This document shows, piece by piece, positions 13,301 to 28,300 of a stretch of DNA of 64,000 nucleotides; position 1 is the first letter of the stretch; each line of letters opens with the position of its first letter. The position numbers and the translations under genes were made by a program. Origin of the DNA: Helopsaltes ochotensis (Eukaryota; Chordata; Aves; Passeriformes; Locustellidae); assembly GCA_013400155.1 (NCBI GenBank), contig VXBM01000002.1:310001-374000 (forward strand), read 5' to 3'. Below the pieces are notes generated by a model. It had not been told where the DNA came from. It did no database searches and was given only the letters and a program-made list of their open reading frames with translations.

Positions 13301-16300
13301 TCATGGGATGAGAAAAGCTGTTAGACATACTAAATAAAAGTCTACACTTAGGAATAAAAAGCCAACCAAACAACCAAAACCCCTTCCCTCACATTCTTCA
13401 ACTCATGTGATACTTTGTTTACTACAGGTTTAGAAATCTCATTGTTGGCACCAATTATAAAAATACTGGAGCATATATAACTACATAAAATTATCTTTAA
13501 ACAGTGTTTGAAAACCTTCCAGCACATTTGACCATCAATATGATCAAAGGTTTGATCCATAAGATCACTACCTCCAGATTAATTTCATTTTCTCCATGGC
13601 AGGTTTGCTTCTGAAACAGTAGAGGTTTCAATGTGGCATTAGCACAAGAAGAATTATTTTCAGAATATTTCTGAACTCTCCTCTCTTTTTCATAAAGTTT
13701 CTAATGATCATACACATGGATTTGACTAATGTTAGGCACTGCATATTTTATTAGGGCTGACAAACTCATCAAAAGGCTGGTTTATTTTATTGATACCTGT
13801 GTAGCTTTCAAATACTTGAGGTAAAATTTCCTATGCTTGACAACTATCTTTAGGTGGTATGATTTTTTTCTTCCTCTGCAGAAGTGTCTCAAGCTATTTA
13901 TCATTCTTGTTAAAGTCATGAAACACAAATGTTTCAGAAAAACATCATGCCTTAAAGTATGCTGAACATTCACCTTCTGTGAACTGAACCTCCAAGCTGA
14001 TGACTTGTTCCCACCACAGTGACAGCATTGCTTGAAGCACTGCTGCTTTTCCTGTTTGCTCAAGCAAGAGAGGTCCACAGAGACCGTTCCACATGGTGAC
14101 AAACAGTCAGTCTCATTACAGTGAATGGAAATGATAAGTTGTTCACTTTCCTCTACTGAAAAACCCCAAGATAAACACATCAGTATCACTCTGATACTAC
14201 ATTTGCAAAAATAGATAGAAATAGCAAAGAAAAGCTCTGAATTAAGGTAGTAGGTAATTCTATGTACATCTCTGGTATACTCCATACACCAAAACATGGA
14301 GGATTTAAAATTACATACCACCTAGAGTGTTCTCAGAATAATTTTATATAAACACTGCCACTCTTAGGATTTCTAGTTTGTTTAGGTGCAGACATTAGAA
14401 GCCGAGACAACCGTAATGCTTCTGCATGTTAAAAAGAAAATGGCAGAACTGTTGTTACTAAAAAAACACAATATAGCCTGTGTAAAGCTAATTACGTAGT
14501 ATGATAACTGAAGGATAAATTGAAGTTTTAATAAGTGATGTTATTCTATCTTTAAACCCAAACTAAACATAGTATTAACAATAAAATGATAAAACAGAGC
14601 AAGGCTTGCAAGGCAAAAGAAAGTAACAGGAAATAAGTAAATGATTCATTCTGCAAGTATTATGAACTTCAAGGAATAAATTCACTTTAAACTCATATTA
14701 ATTGAAAAACAATTTATTGCTGATAAATGAAGATTATTAACTCTGAGCAAGGAAGATTCTATTTTAAGTCCACCCACTCATTCCTCACTCTTAATACACA
14801 GTGGGTCTAAAGATGGCTCAGTAGACACATTGCCATTTGCTGTACACGGCAAGCAAAAATCCTTTGATCCTTTTATTACTCTATCTTATTGCAATAATAT
14901 TTACTTTTCTAAAAAAGCAAAGGTACCAACTGGTTAGGAAAACGTAAAAGCAATACAGATAACAGCTAATTTCCTTATTGAAGGGGATTTCAAATGGTGG
15001 CTATTGGAAGAAATATTCTGCACTTTAATTAGAATAAAATTTGTTATTGATTTTAGTATTTGTCTTCTAGCACACAAGTTTGGACCATATCCTGTACACA
15101 TACTATATTAATATTCCAAATGTATGATTAGATCAATATTCATTGTCATGGAAAAATATTCCACTGTAATGGAAAGTTGCCGTAGCCATATATTAAAATT
15201 TAGGTAAAATACATTAAACTACACAGATATTATTTCATGGCCTCCATATTGTTTTCTATATCACTACCCACATGTAGGTGCAATAAAAACATTTAAACTT
15301 AGAGTACTTTTACTTTGCTCTGTAAATCAAGGGAATAAAAGGAGTTAATTACATTTATCTTATTCTAGACCTGTAACAGCAACAGGCAATATCTTTTTGC
15401 CTTTTTTCCCCCCACCTTTTTTAGACTAGTTTAAATTAGACAGGTTTAAATGAAACTTAAATCAACTATATTCCAGGTATTTAACATTTCAGCATAAACT
15501 ACGCTAAAATCCTATTCATTTAGAATATATGCAAACCATTGTACTCAGAAAGCTTCCCATTGATCATGTAAAATAAGGTTATCTTTGTAAATCTCATGAA
15601 AAGAGAGTACAACAAGTTGCACATGTAGCTGCACTGGTTTAACCTAGAACACAGTTTCTTCTGCCCCATAAAGTGACGATTATGAAAGCCCGTTGAGACA
15701 AACATTTTTAGGTCCTTTGAAATGCTTTCTGTACAGTGTGTCAACCTCTGTCAAGGAAACTGGACAATGAACTTTCATGCACAATGAAATCTTCCATCTG
15801 CTTTAGGGTTCACCCTATTAATTGCCAGATTAATAGAGTCAAAGTGGTACTAGGTCTCTAAACTTTTCTAAAATCACCTGTAAAATTCAACAGAATTATT
15901 GCTGACTCTAAATACTGAAATATTCATAGAAATTTCTTAATCCACAGCCTAAAATTATTACCAGACTGGCTGTTTTCCCAGGCATCCATTACCTTTTGCA
16001 CAGGAACACTGTTCAGATTTGGTTTTTTAACTGCAGTGATATATGAGTCTGACACAATACTCCACTGACTGTCACTTAGAGGCAAAGCCCAAGTCATGAA
16101 GCTAACTACAAAGCCAGAAGAAATGTAAACACTTTTTGACTATAGAAGCAAGAAAAGCTATCTTACATCCCCTTTCCATAACAGAATTCAAGCACAAGGC
16201 TACCACTCAGATTTTATCCTATTTAACTGAGCTAGGGAACATGTTCAGAGGTAACTGTGTAGGCAAGTGGTACTATGTGTGGTTGCCAACTTGCTTGCCA

Positions 16301-19300
16301 ACAGATGAAATCCTAATGAAAGGTGCCTCAGTGATGCTGTGTACATCTCTGTCACACATCTGAACAATGCTTTGTCTGTCTGAGTGCCACTGAAGTATCT
16401 ACATAGCTCTTGATCTAGGTCAGGCCAATTTCAAGGATCAATGCCATGACCTCTTGTGTTCTGCTGCAATACAGATGTAATTCAATAGTAAAGCAACTAC
16501 AGTATATCCTACTAGGCTTTCACAGGTATTGACCCTAGATGGCACCTTTTAGGCAGCAATGCATAACAGGAATAACAACAACAAAAAAAGATTTGTTAAT
16601 TGCTACTGCATAGCAAATAACAGCATCTTCTCCTGCGTACCAGGCTACTCTTAAATAGGTGGTGATTGTGGCACTCATTCTTCCATGATACTCATAGCAG
16701 AAGACACTTTTAGCCATCCGCATCCCGTCTGAATATGTAATATGTATGAGCAGTAGTATCAATTTTACTTCCTCTTCAATCTTGAAGTAGGCAATAGTTT
16801 TATGAGTAAAGGAGGGGCAGTTCAAATATACTCTGATTTTTCCTGTTTTGTCTAAAGCAAACAGTGTAGAATGTGCATTGTAATAACCTTTTAAACAAAC
16901 TGTGATCTTAGCGCTCAGTTAGTAAAATTGGGTTTTGATACAGTTTTAACATGCTGCGAATTTCAGTGGCTCTGGACTCAATGCACCTTCCTCCTCTCAA
17001 GACACACAGCTCTCAATTGCCCAGACACACATATTGTAGTGTCAATACCATCACAACCTCTATATAGTTCTGTCTGTCCTAGCTCAAATAACTACATTTA
17101 TTACCGATATGAATCAGCATTACATTCTCAAATTATCTGGGAATCCACAGTTTAAGCTGAAAACACCGAGCTTTAGTTTTGCTGACTACACACTTGTGAG
17201 CTTTGCAATTGTCTTCCACTATTAACTGATCATCAGTTAGATCAAAATATGTGAGATTATGAATTCTTGGAGGAAAGCGTAACTTCATGCTCCAACTTGG
17301 GATGGTTTAGACTGAAAACATCAGTCTTTTTAATAAATTTGATATTTATTTATAGCTCCCAGGAGTATTCTACTCAATTCACTGCCTCATGAACTAAACC
17401 TCTGATTACCAGGATCAGAATTAAGCTGTTCTATTTTACTAGAGGCCTACCTTGAACCGGAAGAAAACTTTCTTTCTTTCTTGTTTATATAAACATCGAG
17501 ACTCTCCAATTCATACAATCAATGTGTCAGTATTTCTACTCATGTTTCAGCCTTCTATAAGTTATGCTTCTATAACAGCACGTGACATACAAACCTTCAG
17601 GACAGCGAGCAAAACATCCAAACAAATAGGATGACTCCTTTGTGTCATTACCTGTTTCAATTTCCCAAATATAAACTGAATTGTCTTCACATCCAACAAC
17701 TAGCACGTTCTCAAGAGGGTCAAATTTTATCTTCTTCACAGGAAACAGATGCTTTCTGGCATGTAAGAGACATTGTCTCTTCTGAAGGTGTAGAATTGCT
17801 ACTGAGTGGTCACTGCACACACAGCACACTATACTCTGGTCTTTAAACTGCAAAACAGAAAACTCCAGTTTCAACACTGCAACCACATTAATGACCACAT
17901 TATTTTAACAGGTCTAGAGGCCTAGTAAAAGTATTCCAATGACTTCTTTCCCAGAGCATACTAATTTTAGAAAATTATGTTTTATTTCAGCCAACACCTT
18001 CAACTTGTTCTCAGCATGCTGGCTATACAACTCATTTCCTGACAGGAAAATACACCTTTATCTTTGGTTTTTCCAGTATTTTAAATATAATAATTTAAAT
18101 TCCCTTTATTCACAATATTTAGCATATCAAAGCAGTGATTATATAACCACCTATATAGTAGCAGTTGTCCTAGAAGAGAAAGTAGTAAAACATTACCTTA
18201 AACCAAACTGATGCTCATGTGATATAAAATTATGTAAGCTCTAGAAACAAAAGCCAAGGGTAATGTATTTCTAACAAAAAAAACTTACAAATTCATTTCA
18301 TACTGTCTGGATCTGATACTACAAAACCTTCCCTCCCTGCATGTAATTTTTGGTGACACACAGAAGAATTCCCCTACAGAAAAATTCAGCTCTTTAAACA
18401 AGGCTGAAGCACCAGACAGGTAGGCATTAAACCCTACTCATAAAGAAAGATGAAAAGGAGCCTTACAAATATCAAAAACTGTGTTATTGCACAGTATTTT
18501 TTTTTACTACTTAATTTTTGCATGTAAGTGAACTCTGAGTCATTCCTAAGTATCAAATATACTTTTCCTCTTTCTGGGAGGAAAAAATGGAAATTCCAGC
18601 CCTATGGAATATAATGTTCAAAAGTTACATAGAACATTCAGTACAGTAAATTTTCACCTAAATTTAACTTCAAAATTCAATTGATTAGAACTTTCAATTG
18701 TTCTAAATATCATAAAATGCAAAAACTTATACACAAAGCACCAAAAAGATGTGTCAGGAAGCAAAATGAAGTATATATATTTTGGACCAAGAGAGGAGAT
18801 TAAAATACTATGTTCAAGCTCCTAGCCTTACTGAGTATGATTTTTTAAATCTCAGGAGGAAGAGTTAATCAGACTGAGACATAAGTTGATAATCATTAAA
18901 TTAAAAATGGTAAACAGAATGTTGCTTCACTTTAATTAATGTCACAAACTCAAGAAATCAACTCCTTGCAATTAAAAGCAACTTCTAAAGGCAACAATTA
19001 AGTGAAAGCAAATTAAGCATTAAGTGGTGTGGGCTAAAGTATTAACAGATAGTGTTTTCTTTTTATTTTCTTATATATAAATATATACACAAACAAATGG
19101 GTATATAGAGATATAATTTTTTTTGAGACATCATTTATTATGCTTTTACTTACTCTGTAGTGTTCTGGGGATCGCAACAGCTCTGTCACTGCACCAGATT
19201 GCAGATTAAACTGGTGTACGATGCCTCCAGTAAATATATCCCAGCAGATCACAACAGAATCCTGGTCCCCTGATAACAGCCAGCTTGGATCAAATCTTAC

Positions 19301-22300
19301 TGATTTGTCATGTGGATAAAGTAAGCAAGTGACTGTGCTACTGTGACCATTCAGAACCTTATAAGGTAGATTATCTGAAACAATACAGCACATAAATTAT
19401 TTCTGCCCTCTAAGAATAGAAGTTCCATATTTTACAGCACATTTCCTGAAAGTCAGGATAAATATAACCAGCTTTTACATGGGATCAGAGAATTTTGAAC
19501 CTGTTCCTAAACATGAGAACAAAGGTCTGCACTCTGAGCTTCACTACTGAGATGTACCCTTTACGTTCCCTTCAGCGGAATGATCTTTTAGAGAGCAAAT
19601 AAAAGAGAAAACTTCCAATATTGTGACATGCCACATATCTCACTTCTAGGGGATATCCAATCCCACAGCCATTCCCAGATTCCTACTACTGGAAAGCACC
19701 ATCATAAGCTGTGATCCAATAGATCAGCTATGGAAAGAGAAAGATCATCGTAAAGAAAAGAAAGATCATTCCATTTTCCTCATTCCATTCCTAACCACCA
19801 GCCCTACTTTTCAGAGAATTTTTACAGGGATCACTGGAAGGGATGCCAGAAATACTAAGTCTTCTGTGCTTGACTGAGATGAACCTGAAAAAAATTGTTA
19901 AAACTTACCTTTAAGAAAAGATAGGTTTTCTAAAAGTCTTGCTCTTGCAGTTTTTAAACCTAATGTTACAAAAATTTTCCCATTTTCACATCCACATACA
20001 AGCTTATCAAGACCAGGTATGTACACAGAGGAACTGACAACCGCATTTCCAAATCCATCTTCAGATCCACAGAGTTGATCAATAATGCCCTCTGACATGG
20101 AATGATGTTTATCAAAATTATCCTGAAGAGTCCACATGGTTGTAATTGGGATCTCTAGAGGGTGGGGCAAGAGAGGATTTTTTTGTTTATGCAAAACAAA
20201 ATATAGAAATTCAAACTAAACAAAATACACCTTTTCGTCTCTTGATCTCTTATCCTTTCTTCAGTCTTGGCTTGAAAAGTCAGCAGTTGCTACTCCTAAC
20301 TACAGGAAATCACCACACACTGAATAAATGACCATCACTTTCTAGTGTAAAAAGTTCTTTATGAGAATTTTGATTTTCATCAAAATTGACCCTAAGACAT
20401 AATGAAAAAAATGGCAGCAAGATGCCAAAAGTGCCAAACCTTTTGGAGAACCATCAAATGTTGACACAGGAACATCAGGAACATGCCACAAAGTGATACG
20501 TCCTGAAGCTTCACCAGAAAAAAGAACCTTGTAGAAAGGCTCCTTTCTTTCATTCATGAAGCCCATGACAAAAGGAAGACTCTATGAAAAAGAACAGAAA
20601 TAAATATTTTGAAAGAAAACTGATAAAATAATGTAATGATTAACTGTAAATAAGAAGGGACTTTTTTTATTAAAAGCTGTAAAAATACAAAACAAACCAC
20701 AGTTGATTTCTTATCTAACACTAAATCCTGCTCAGACCAAATCTAGTCTGCTTGGTACGAACTTCTCAAGGATCTCTGCTTCGCAAGTATCCTTGGCTAA
20801 ATCTACATCCTAAATGAAAAAGCAGACTGGAGTTCTCCCCAGGTTTATAGCTTCATCAGCATAAGGACCAAGGTCAGACTGAAAAAATGATGCAGTGAAA
20901 TATTGATAATCTTTGCATCAAAACAAATTCAGCACAGCTTCAGTCATCATAGCTTGTATGACTACAAACAACGAAAGGTAAGAATTATGCTTTTACACAG
21001 GCAATCGTTTATAACACCATCATTCAGTCACGAGGCAGTGAAGCATTTCCAAACAGCAATGAAGCTGCTGAAGGGTGTGGAGCACAATTCTGATGAGGAG
21101 CAGCTGGGGGAGCTGGGGTTGTTACTCCAGAAAAAAAAAAGCTCATGAGAAAGCTTATCACTCTGTACCTCATACGTTGGATATACTTATTTACAACACT
21201 GAAGTTTGAGACTCAGTTCCAAAATAATTAACAGTCCTGTAAAATGGTTCAGTTCATAGTTTCAAAATGGAGTTCAAAACAGATCACCACACAGGTGATT
21301 TGGTTGTCTCACAAATCTGCTTTAAAAAATATTCAGGCAGTAAGGCAAATATTCAAGCAGAAATATTAAAGCAGAGCAGTTCATTATTTTTTAAAATGCA
21401 CATATTTGGAGGAAAGCATATGTGAACTTTGTACCACCACTGTAACCCCGTTATTTGCTAAGCCATGTGTTTTGGCTGCTTCTTTTCCCTCACCCTTCCT
21501 GACCTTTTGGCATCCTTCAGCAGTTCTCCTATCTGATTTTTAGATCACAGCATTTGGGGAAAAGCGGAATGGCTCATGCTCTTTCCCTTCAACTGAAAAT
21601 TAAATCTGTCAGGTTGCACAGGATTATGCAACCAACATGCTTTCTAAGGGCCTATGTTTGTCAACAGAAAGAAAGAATCCTAGAAAAACCTCACAGAGGT
21701 ATATATTTAACAGTGTTTCTAGTCAGCTACAAATAAAAATATGTTTCTGTTGTGTGTCTTCAGAAACTGCTTAACAACCTGCTTGAGCTGTCACACAAAC
21801 ACTCAAACTACAATTTCAGGCAGGAATGAAATCCACCTCTTCCAACAATTCATTAACAGCATTAGCAATCAGACTTAGCAAAAAAAGGCAGAACCAAAGC
21901 AACGGAGAATAATCTATTCTATTTGTTCTGGTTCACTTTTTGCCCAAGTAAGAAGACCTACCATATATCTTTCCTGCCCTCCATTCCTCAGCTTCCTAAT
22001 TGTAACAAATTTTCTACTTTTCAAATCAACTGGGTTTCCTTGTTTATTTCTTTGTGCTCACACAAAGCACTACATTAAAAGTGTGTGAGGATGTAGGTTT
22101 TCCAACAGAGCTGGCTCCATTTGTACCCCTCGACACAGTAACTTCAAATTTGAAATTGGTGTGACACGCTCTGTTGAATATGAATTCTCAAACAGAAGTA
22201 CAGAGATCACCTATTTTTTCAGCTTCCTTTTCACATTAGAGGATTCTTCAAGGCAAGACCACAGTTCTGAAGAGACTCACATGTGTCTCAATTTACGCCC

Positions 22301-25300
22301 TCTGGGTACATCAGTCTGCTCACAGTGCAAGAAAGCTCTGTATGTGATTATGCCTCTGAAGGCTCAAGCCAGCAGGATTCTGGATAAAATGCCACAGATT
22401 CAGACCCCTTCAATTTCAGGTGAATACACAACTTATATATGCAGTTACACTGAAACATGCATACAGTCCTTAATAAAACAAGAACTAAGTAACTTGCTGA
22501 CATTTTGTTCATGGGTTGCCTTTTTTTTAATTTTGGTTTTATGGCATGGTTTTATTTTTTGGGAGTTTTTATTATTTTATTTTATTAATTTTTATAGATA
22601 TCAAAGTAGAAGCTTCTAAAATCATTTTAGACCACATCTTTGTTAGAAAAATATTTTTATTTTTGTCAAAATTAGAGAAAAGATACAGTAACCAGTCTAT
22701 CTATAGTTGAAGATAAACGCATTTTTCCACTGTGAAAAAAACCTAAATATAGCCAAAATCAAAGACAAAATAGGTTATCAACATCTTGAAGTTTGTAAGC
22801 AACAATTTTAAAATGAAAGATAAACAAAACCCATTGTTTTTATAGAACAATTGAATCTGTTGATGAATTTATCAATTCTTTTGGGATTATTCAGGTAATC
22901 AAACAAGACAACAGACAACAGACAGACAACAGATAAACTTTCAAACTCTTATGAATTTACCTTATTTTCCTTCATACCAGTAAAGCTGAGTAAATGAGGA
23001 TAAACTGTTTCCTTCAGTGCCTTCCCATCAGCAGGGTACATGCTTTTAGAAAGGCCACTGTGTAATTTAAAAAGAAATTTTAAACATACAAGATTTAGAA
23101 AGTAATTTTTTTAGAAAGCAGAACAGTAACATCCAAGATTCAAAAGTTCAATTAAAGGTAACCAAATAAGTAATTACAGGAGACTTTTTGAAATCACAGC
23201 ACCAGCTGCCCAAGTTCTACATGGCTAATCTTATTCCTATGCCTCCTGCTGTGTCAAACAAAGACTGAGGGCTGTCAAATTCAGAGTAAATCTTTGAGTG
23301 CCAAAGTGGTTTTGTTCTGGTTTTTGATCATTTGCAACATGCAGAGATTTTCCATAGTAACCCTCCCAAAGTTCATCTTATACCTGAACTTTTTGTGTGA
23401 ATTTCCCATCTGAGCCCACCTGTTTAGCAGCTGGTAGATGTAACTGTGGCCATCTTCTGTCCAGATGATAAGTCTGTAAGCTGCCAGCACTTCCCCACCA
23501 GCAAAGCACTGACCACTCTTACAGAACTCAGTACAAAGCAAAGAGAAATCACAATAATCATAGACCTAAGTTCAGAAAAACAACAAAATATAAACAAATA
23601 GTGTTGGCAAACTCATTTTAAGCTAAACTGGGTTTGGGCAGTGGATCAGTAATTAGAACATGAGTTCAACTCTTCGTAGTTGAACGACTACTTTTCAATC
23701 CTAACATGTTTTGATAATAACAAACTACTGTGAAGTCAGAGTGAACCCATACAGTTCAAAGTTAAAGAAACTGACATTTAAAAAAAAAACCAACCAAAAA
23801 GTAGCATTAGGGTCTGATAGTCTCATTGTAGGAATTAATAGAAAACAATGCATATTACAGATATTTTTCCATTGAAAACCTATCCATTCTACACATGAAC
23901 TTTCTCTATAAATGCTTTGTACAGAATTTAAGCAGCCCAAGAGACATCTCAAAGATAGTCTACAACTACATTATTCGAAGTTGACCCAGGTGTATGTAAA
24001 TATTTTTGACCCATTCCTGGGAGTTGTTGGAATCAGGGATGTTAAAATAATCCTGAATGATTAATGTAAGAGAAATTTTGTAGCACTGGAAAAAATACAC
24101 AATTTTTACAGTCAGTTTCAGTTAAAATACTTTAAGTTTTATCTAAAACTGTTATTAATTTTTTTTAAATTCTTAGTTACTTGATTATAGCTTCAGGAAA
24201 AAGCAATATAGCCTGAGGTCTTTAGTTTTGCTGCTTCTATCAACAAACAAAGGTCCCTGACTACTGAGGACTTGCCAACTGTGAGTACTTCTGTCATACT
24301 TAAACAGGGCTTTTTAATCTTTGTCTCCCTTTCAAAGGCACTGTGGAGGGGACTATAATGCACTCAGTGCTCTAAAACTGTCTAATACTTAAATCCCCCT
24401 TCTATCCAGCCAATTTGGTGTTAAACTTTTAAAGCGGAAATAAATTCATAAAAAAGAAAAGCTTCATCTCTTTCACACAGTTAGGATAAGCCAAGAAGTG
24501 TTGCAGGCATAATTATATCTGACAATTTGAGAACACTTTCTTTAACCTGAGGAGAAAAACAAGCACATGTATGTAAAAATCACATTAGTTTTTCAAATTT
24601 AACAACATTAAAAAGAAAGGGTAACGTTCAATAACGTACCTGCCAGCATATGGAGGACACAACCAGAAGGAGCCTTTCCGTGTAAGTACAAAATCTTACT
24701 GCTTGACAATTTATACAGTCCAGAGATTTGGATTCCTTCTCATACACACTTTGTTTCTCCTTTACAACACAGAGGGGGAAAAAAGCTATAAAAATTGTTT
24801 CAGATATCTGAGCTTTTAGGATAGAAAAACCCACTGAAAGTAACTTTCTGTTAAGAGACTTTCAAAATTCAAAGCAACATATAATTCTTAATTAACACTA
24901 GAAAGACAACAGGGTTCACAACTAATACATAAACAGAAGAATGTAAACATTCAGTGTGGCTCAGACCATGATCTCACTTAAAGAAATTATAATAAATGTG
25001 GAGAAGGACCAAAGGCAGGCCACAAATAGAAACTGCTATAATGAGTATCTGCTAAGTATTCCTTAGTCAAAAAATAGCTACAGCAAACTATAAACAGAGT
25101 ATCAGATGCAGAAAAGCTGATGAATACTATACTTTCCCACTCATTTTTGTTGCAATCAGGACAGTCTGGGATGCTGGTGTTGCCATTTGTCTTCTTTGCT
25201 TTTAACACCTTTAAAGGTAGTGTAAAAGCAGTTCATTTTCTTAGTTTTGTATTGCTAAATGCACTGTTAAAAACAATGTATGTATTTTCACACTTTTGGT

Positions 25301-28300
25301 GGGAATATCAGATATATTAAAGTCACCAGGCTCAAAATTATTCTATTGAAATTATATTTATTCAGTACCAGTTAAATCCCTTAAAACTGCTATTTTCTGT
25401 TCTTTAAGATACCAACAGTCTCAAAACCTCTCAGAGAAGCAGTGTGTATACTTGGAATCATGGCTATAAAACTGAAAGCCATTTTCTTACATCTTGCAGC
25501 TTCAGTTAATTCCAAGTAAATCCAACAATATTTACTAAAACACTGCTCTTTAGAATTTAGCTGGGTTGTTACAAACTCTGCAGCAGTCGCTCCACAAAAA
25601 GTGGCCCCAGGCAGTAAAAAGACTGCACCACACCATCTGTTGCTCTGACATCTGTAATCAGTTGTTAGAGTCCTCAGAATTTTTACAACATGGCAGCGGG
25701 GTTTGCTCTAGGAATATTGAAAAGGTGCATCCAACACCAAAACACCACAGATAAATCAAAACCACCAGGATGGTATCAAATGTGACAGACTGTCCTCAAG
25801 GACCTGATTCTACCCAGGAACAAGTAGTGCTACCCACTCCTTGCAGTTTGCCAAGCCAGGCAGTGATGAGTTACCAACATTCGGAGAAATCTGTTGATAT
25901 TTTGCTATTTCTGTCTCACTGTTGAAGTCCCTTTGTGAATATAGCTTTTAGAGCATAATTAAAACACATCTTATCCCAATTCTAACAGTTGTTCATGGAA
26001 GGCGGAAGCTGCTGAGAATATTAACACAAAAAGGAGTACCAGAGCTTGAAGATAGAAAAATAGGACACTTGACACAGCAAGTCTTTTCCAAGAGAAGACA
26101 GCATTGTGAAAAGCAGACTGAGGAAAACAAAATCTAAAGGACCATTTTGAAGAGAGTAACAGGAGTGAAGAGGGAGTACAAAGGCCAATATTGAAGAGCT
26201 TTGAGTTGAAAGGACAGAGTGAAGGGCTTCAGGATAGCAGGAAAGTGTTGCAACTTAAGCATCCTGGAATATGAAAAGAAGCCTGGCCAAAAGGTAGTAC
26301 AGTTGTCAAGGCAAAAGCTGTTCAATGGCCCAGTTTTAAATAATGCTATGTGTTTTCAGAATTTTGTAACAAAAGTAATAAAATCTACTTAATACATCTC
26401 CAGAAGATTTAAATTTATTCATATTCTGCTTCAATGCAGCTTTACTTGAGAACATTCATGATAACACTGACCTGAATGCTATTCAGAGATGAAGACAGGT
26501 CCCACACTTTGAGAACTCCAGCTACAGACACTGCAACCAAAGAGTCTTCTGTGAAAAGTTAACAGAGAGATAGTCACCTTGAAGCCAAGTTCAAACAGCA
26601 CCTACCTATTCGGCACTACAACCAGGATTCAACAAGACACTGCTTAGATGAAATACCAGTTTTACACAAATATGTAAGTAAATTACATACAGAAATACAA
26701 AACATGTAAGCAAACAGTGAATAATGTATTAATAGAAGGCACAGAACTATGGTATTGTGCCTTTAATTTCTCTGATATTACAAAACTTATTTATACTTAA
26801 ATCCAAGAAATGGGGTGCTTATAGCTGGAATAGAAATTTTTTCCCCTCTAAAAAAAACATTAAATAAAATCAGGCCAATATTAGGAGCCTTAAAAACACC
26901 TCTTCTGCTATCAACGAAACACTACATCTTTTACATAGCTCTATGAAACAATTTGATACTAAATCAAGTAGGACCATACCATCTATAGAGAAATATTTTA
27001 TCTAAATTTAATTTGCTTACGTAAATACCTTTAAAACATATACCTTGAATTCTTGCAGAGTGCACAATACACATACAATTTATCCAATCAGAAGACTGAG
27101 ATGATGATAAAGTGTGAAGAACACACAAAGTTTTAGCATCGATAATAAGAACATCTTGATATTCTCCACAACAAAGAAGCCAGCCTTCACCTGTCATTCG
27201 GGAGGAGCAATGGTAATACTGCCCAAGTGGAAAACACAGAGTCACCACACAGAGATACACAAATGGCTTGCAGATTTTTCACACTGAACATGTCATAATC
27301 AACACTTGTAGCATCACTAACAAATCTAAGGCATATGTGAAATAGTACACAATATTGCTAGTGACACTAGCAAGGCACACAGCTTAGTAAAACGAGCTCC
27401 AGACTGAAAGCAGACCTGCCCTTCCTAAATATTAGACTTTTTGTAATTTTTGGAAGTCAGGTGTTCATTTTCCCCATAAATTGCTAAGGAGTTTGAGACT
27501 TGTTTCTCTGAGAGGCCCCTCTCTGAACATTTAATAAAGCTCCTGTAATCAAGAGTTGTATGAAAAGGAAAAATCATGTGAAGATGCAGAATATTCATAA
27601 TTAAATTTTTCATAATGAATTTCTGATTACTTTCCAGGAAGGATTTCTACTCTATAGAGATTCTTCATTCTGACATTAAATATCCTAGTGTTCAGAAGAT
27701 TCTTTCTTTCTCAGCAATCACATAAAGGCAAAATAAAAAAAAAACCCCAACAAAAAAACCCAGACAAACCAAAGGAACAGAGTGCAGAGTGACTATGAGG
27801 ATTTATTTTTTGCTAGGTTTTTTATATGTGCAAGAACACCTGCATTGCACCTCTAGCTGTAATTGCAAACAATTTCTATAAATGTATAAGCAGCCACCTC
27901 AAAGCAGATTTACATTTAATACTAACCTTAAAATAAAGGGAACAATCGTGTAGTCAGACAAAAATATCAGAACACAAAAAAGTTGCCCCTCATTTACAAA
28001 TTTTCTGTACCGTTTTGCTTATATAATAATTCTCATTTTTCCAATCAACTGACTGAAGTGTGAAAATAAAAGTAGTATAAATAACTGGAAATAGGACAAA
28101 TAGTACTACAGTTACTACAATTAAACAGAGGCTTAGACTTCACAATTACTGTTACCATTACATTAGGCTTGAAACATAGGATTTTTATAGTCAGTAATTC
28201 CTCTGAGAAAATTCCTCACCGCTCAAGATCCACAAATGTTTAAGTGTTGACCCTGGTGTTAAATTTCATTTCAAATGGCAAATATTCACTTTGCACTACT

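Noticed and set aside
16535..16825. Minus-strand frame of 96 codons in WDR72 intron 13
   Set aside because: No resemblance to WDR72, no in-phase splice sites, and exon 13 already continues correctly into exon 14.
22161..22619. Plus-strand frame of 152 codons in WDR72 intron 9
   Set aside because: Its second half is a T-rich low-complexity stretch, it lies antisense in an intron, and I recognise no family.
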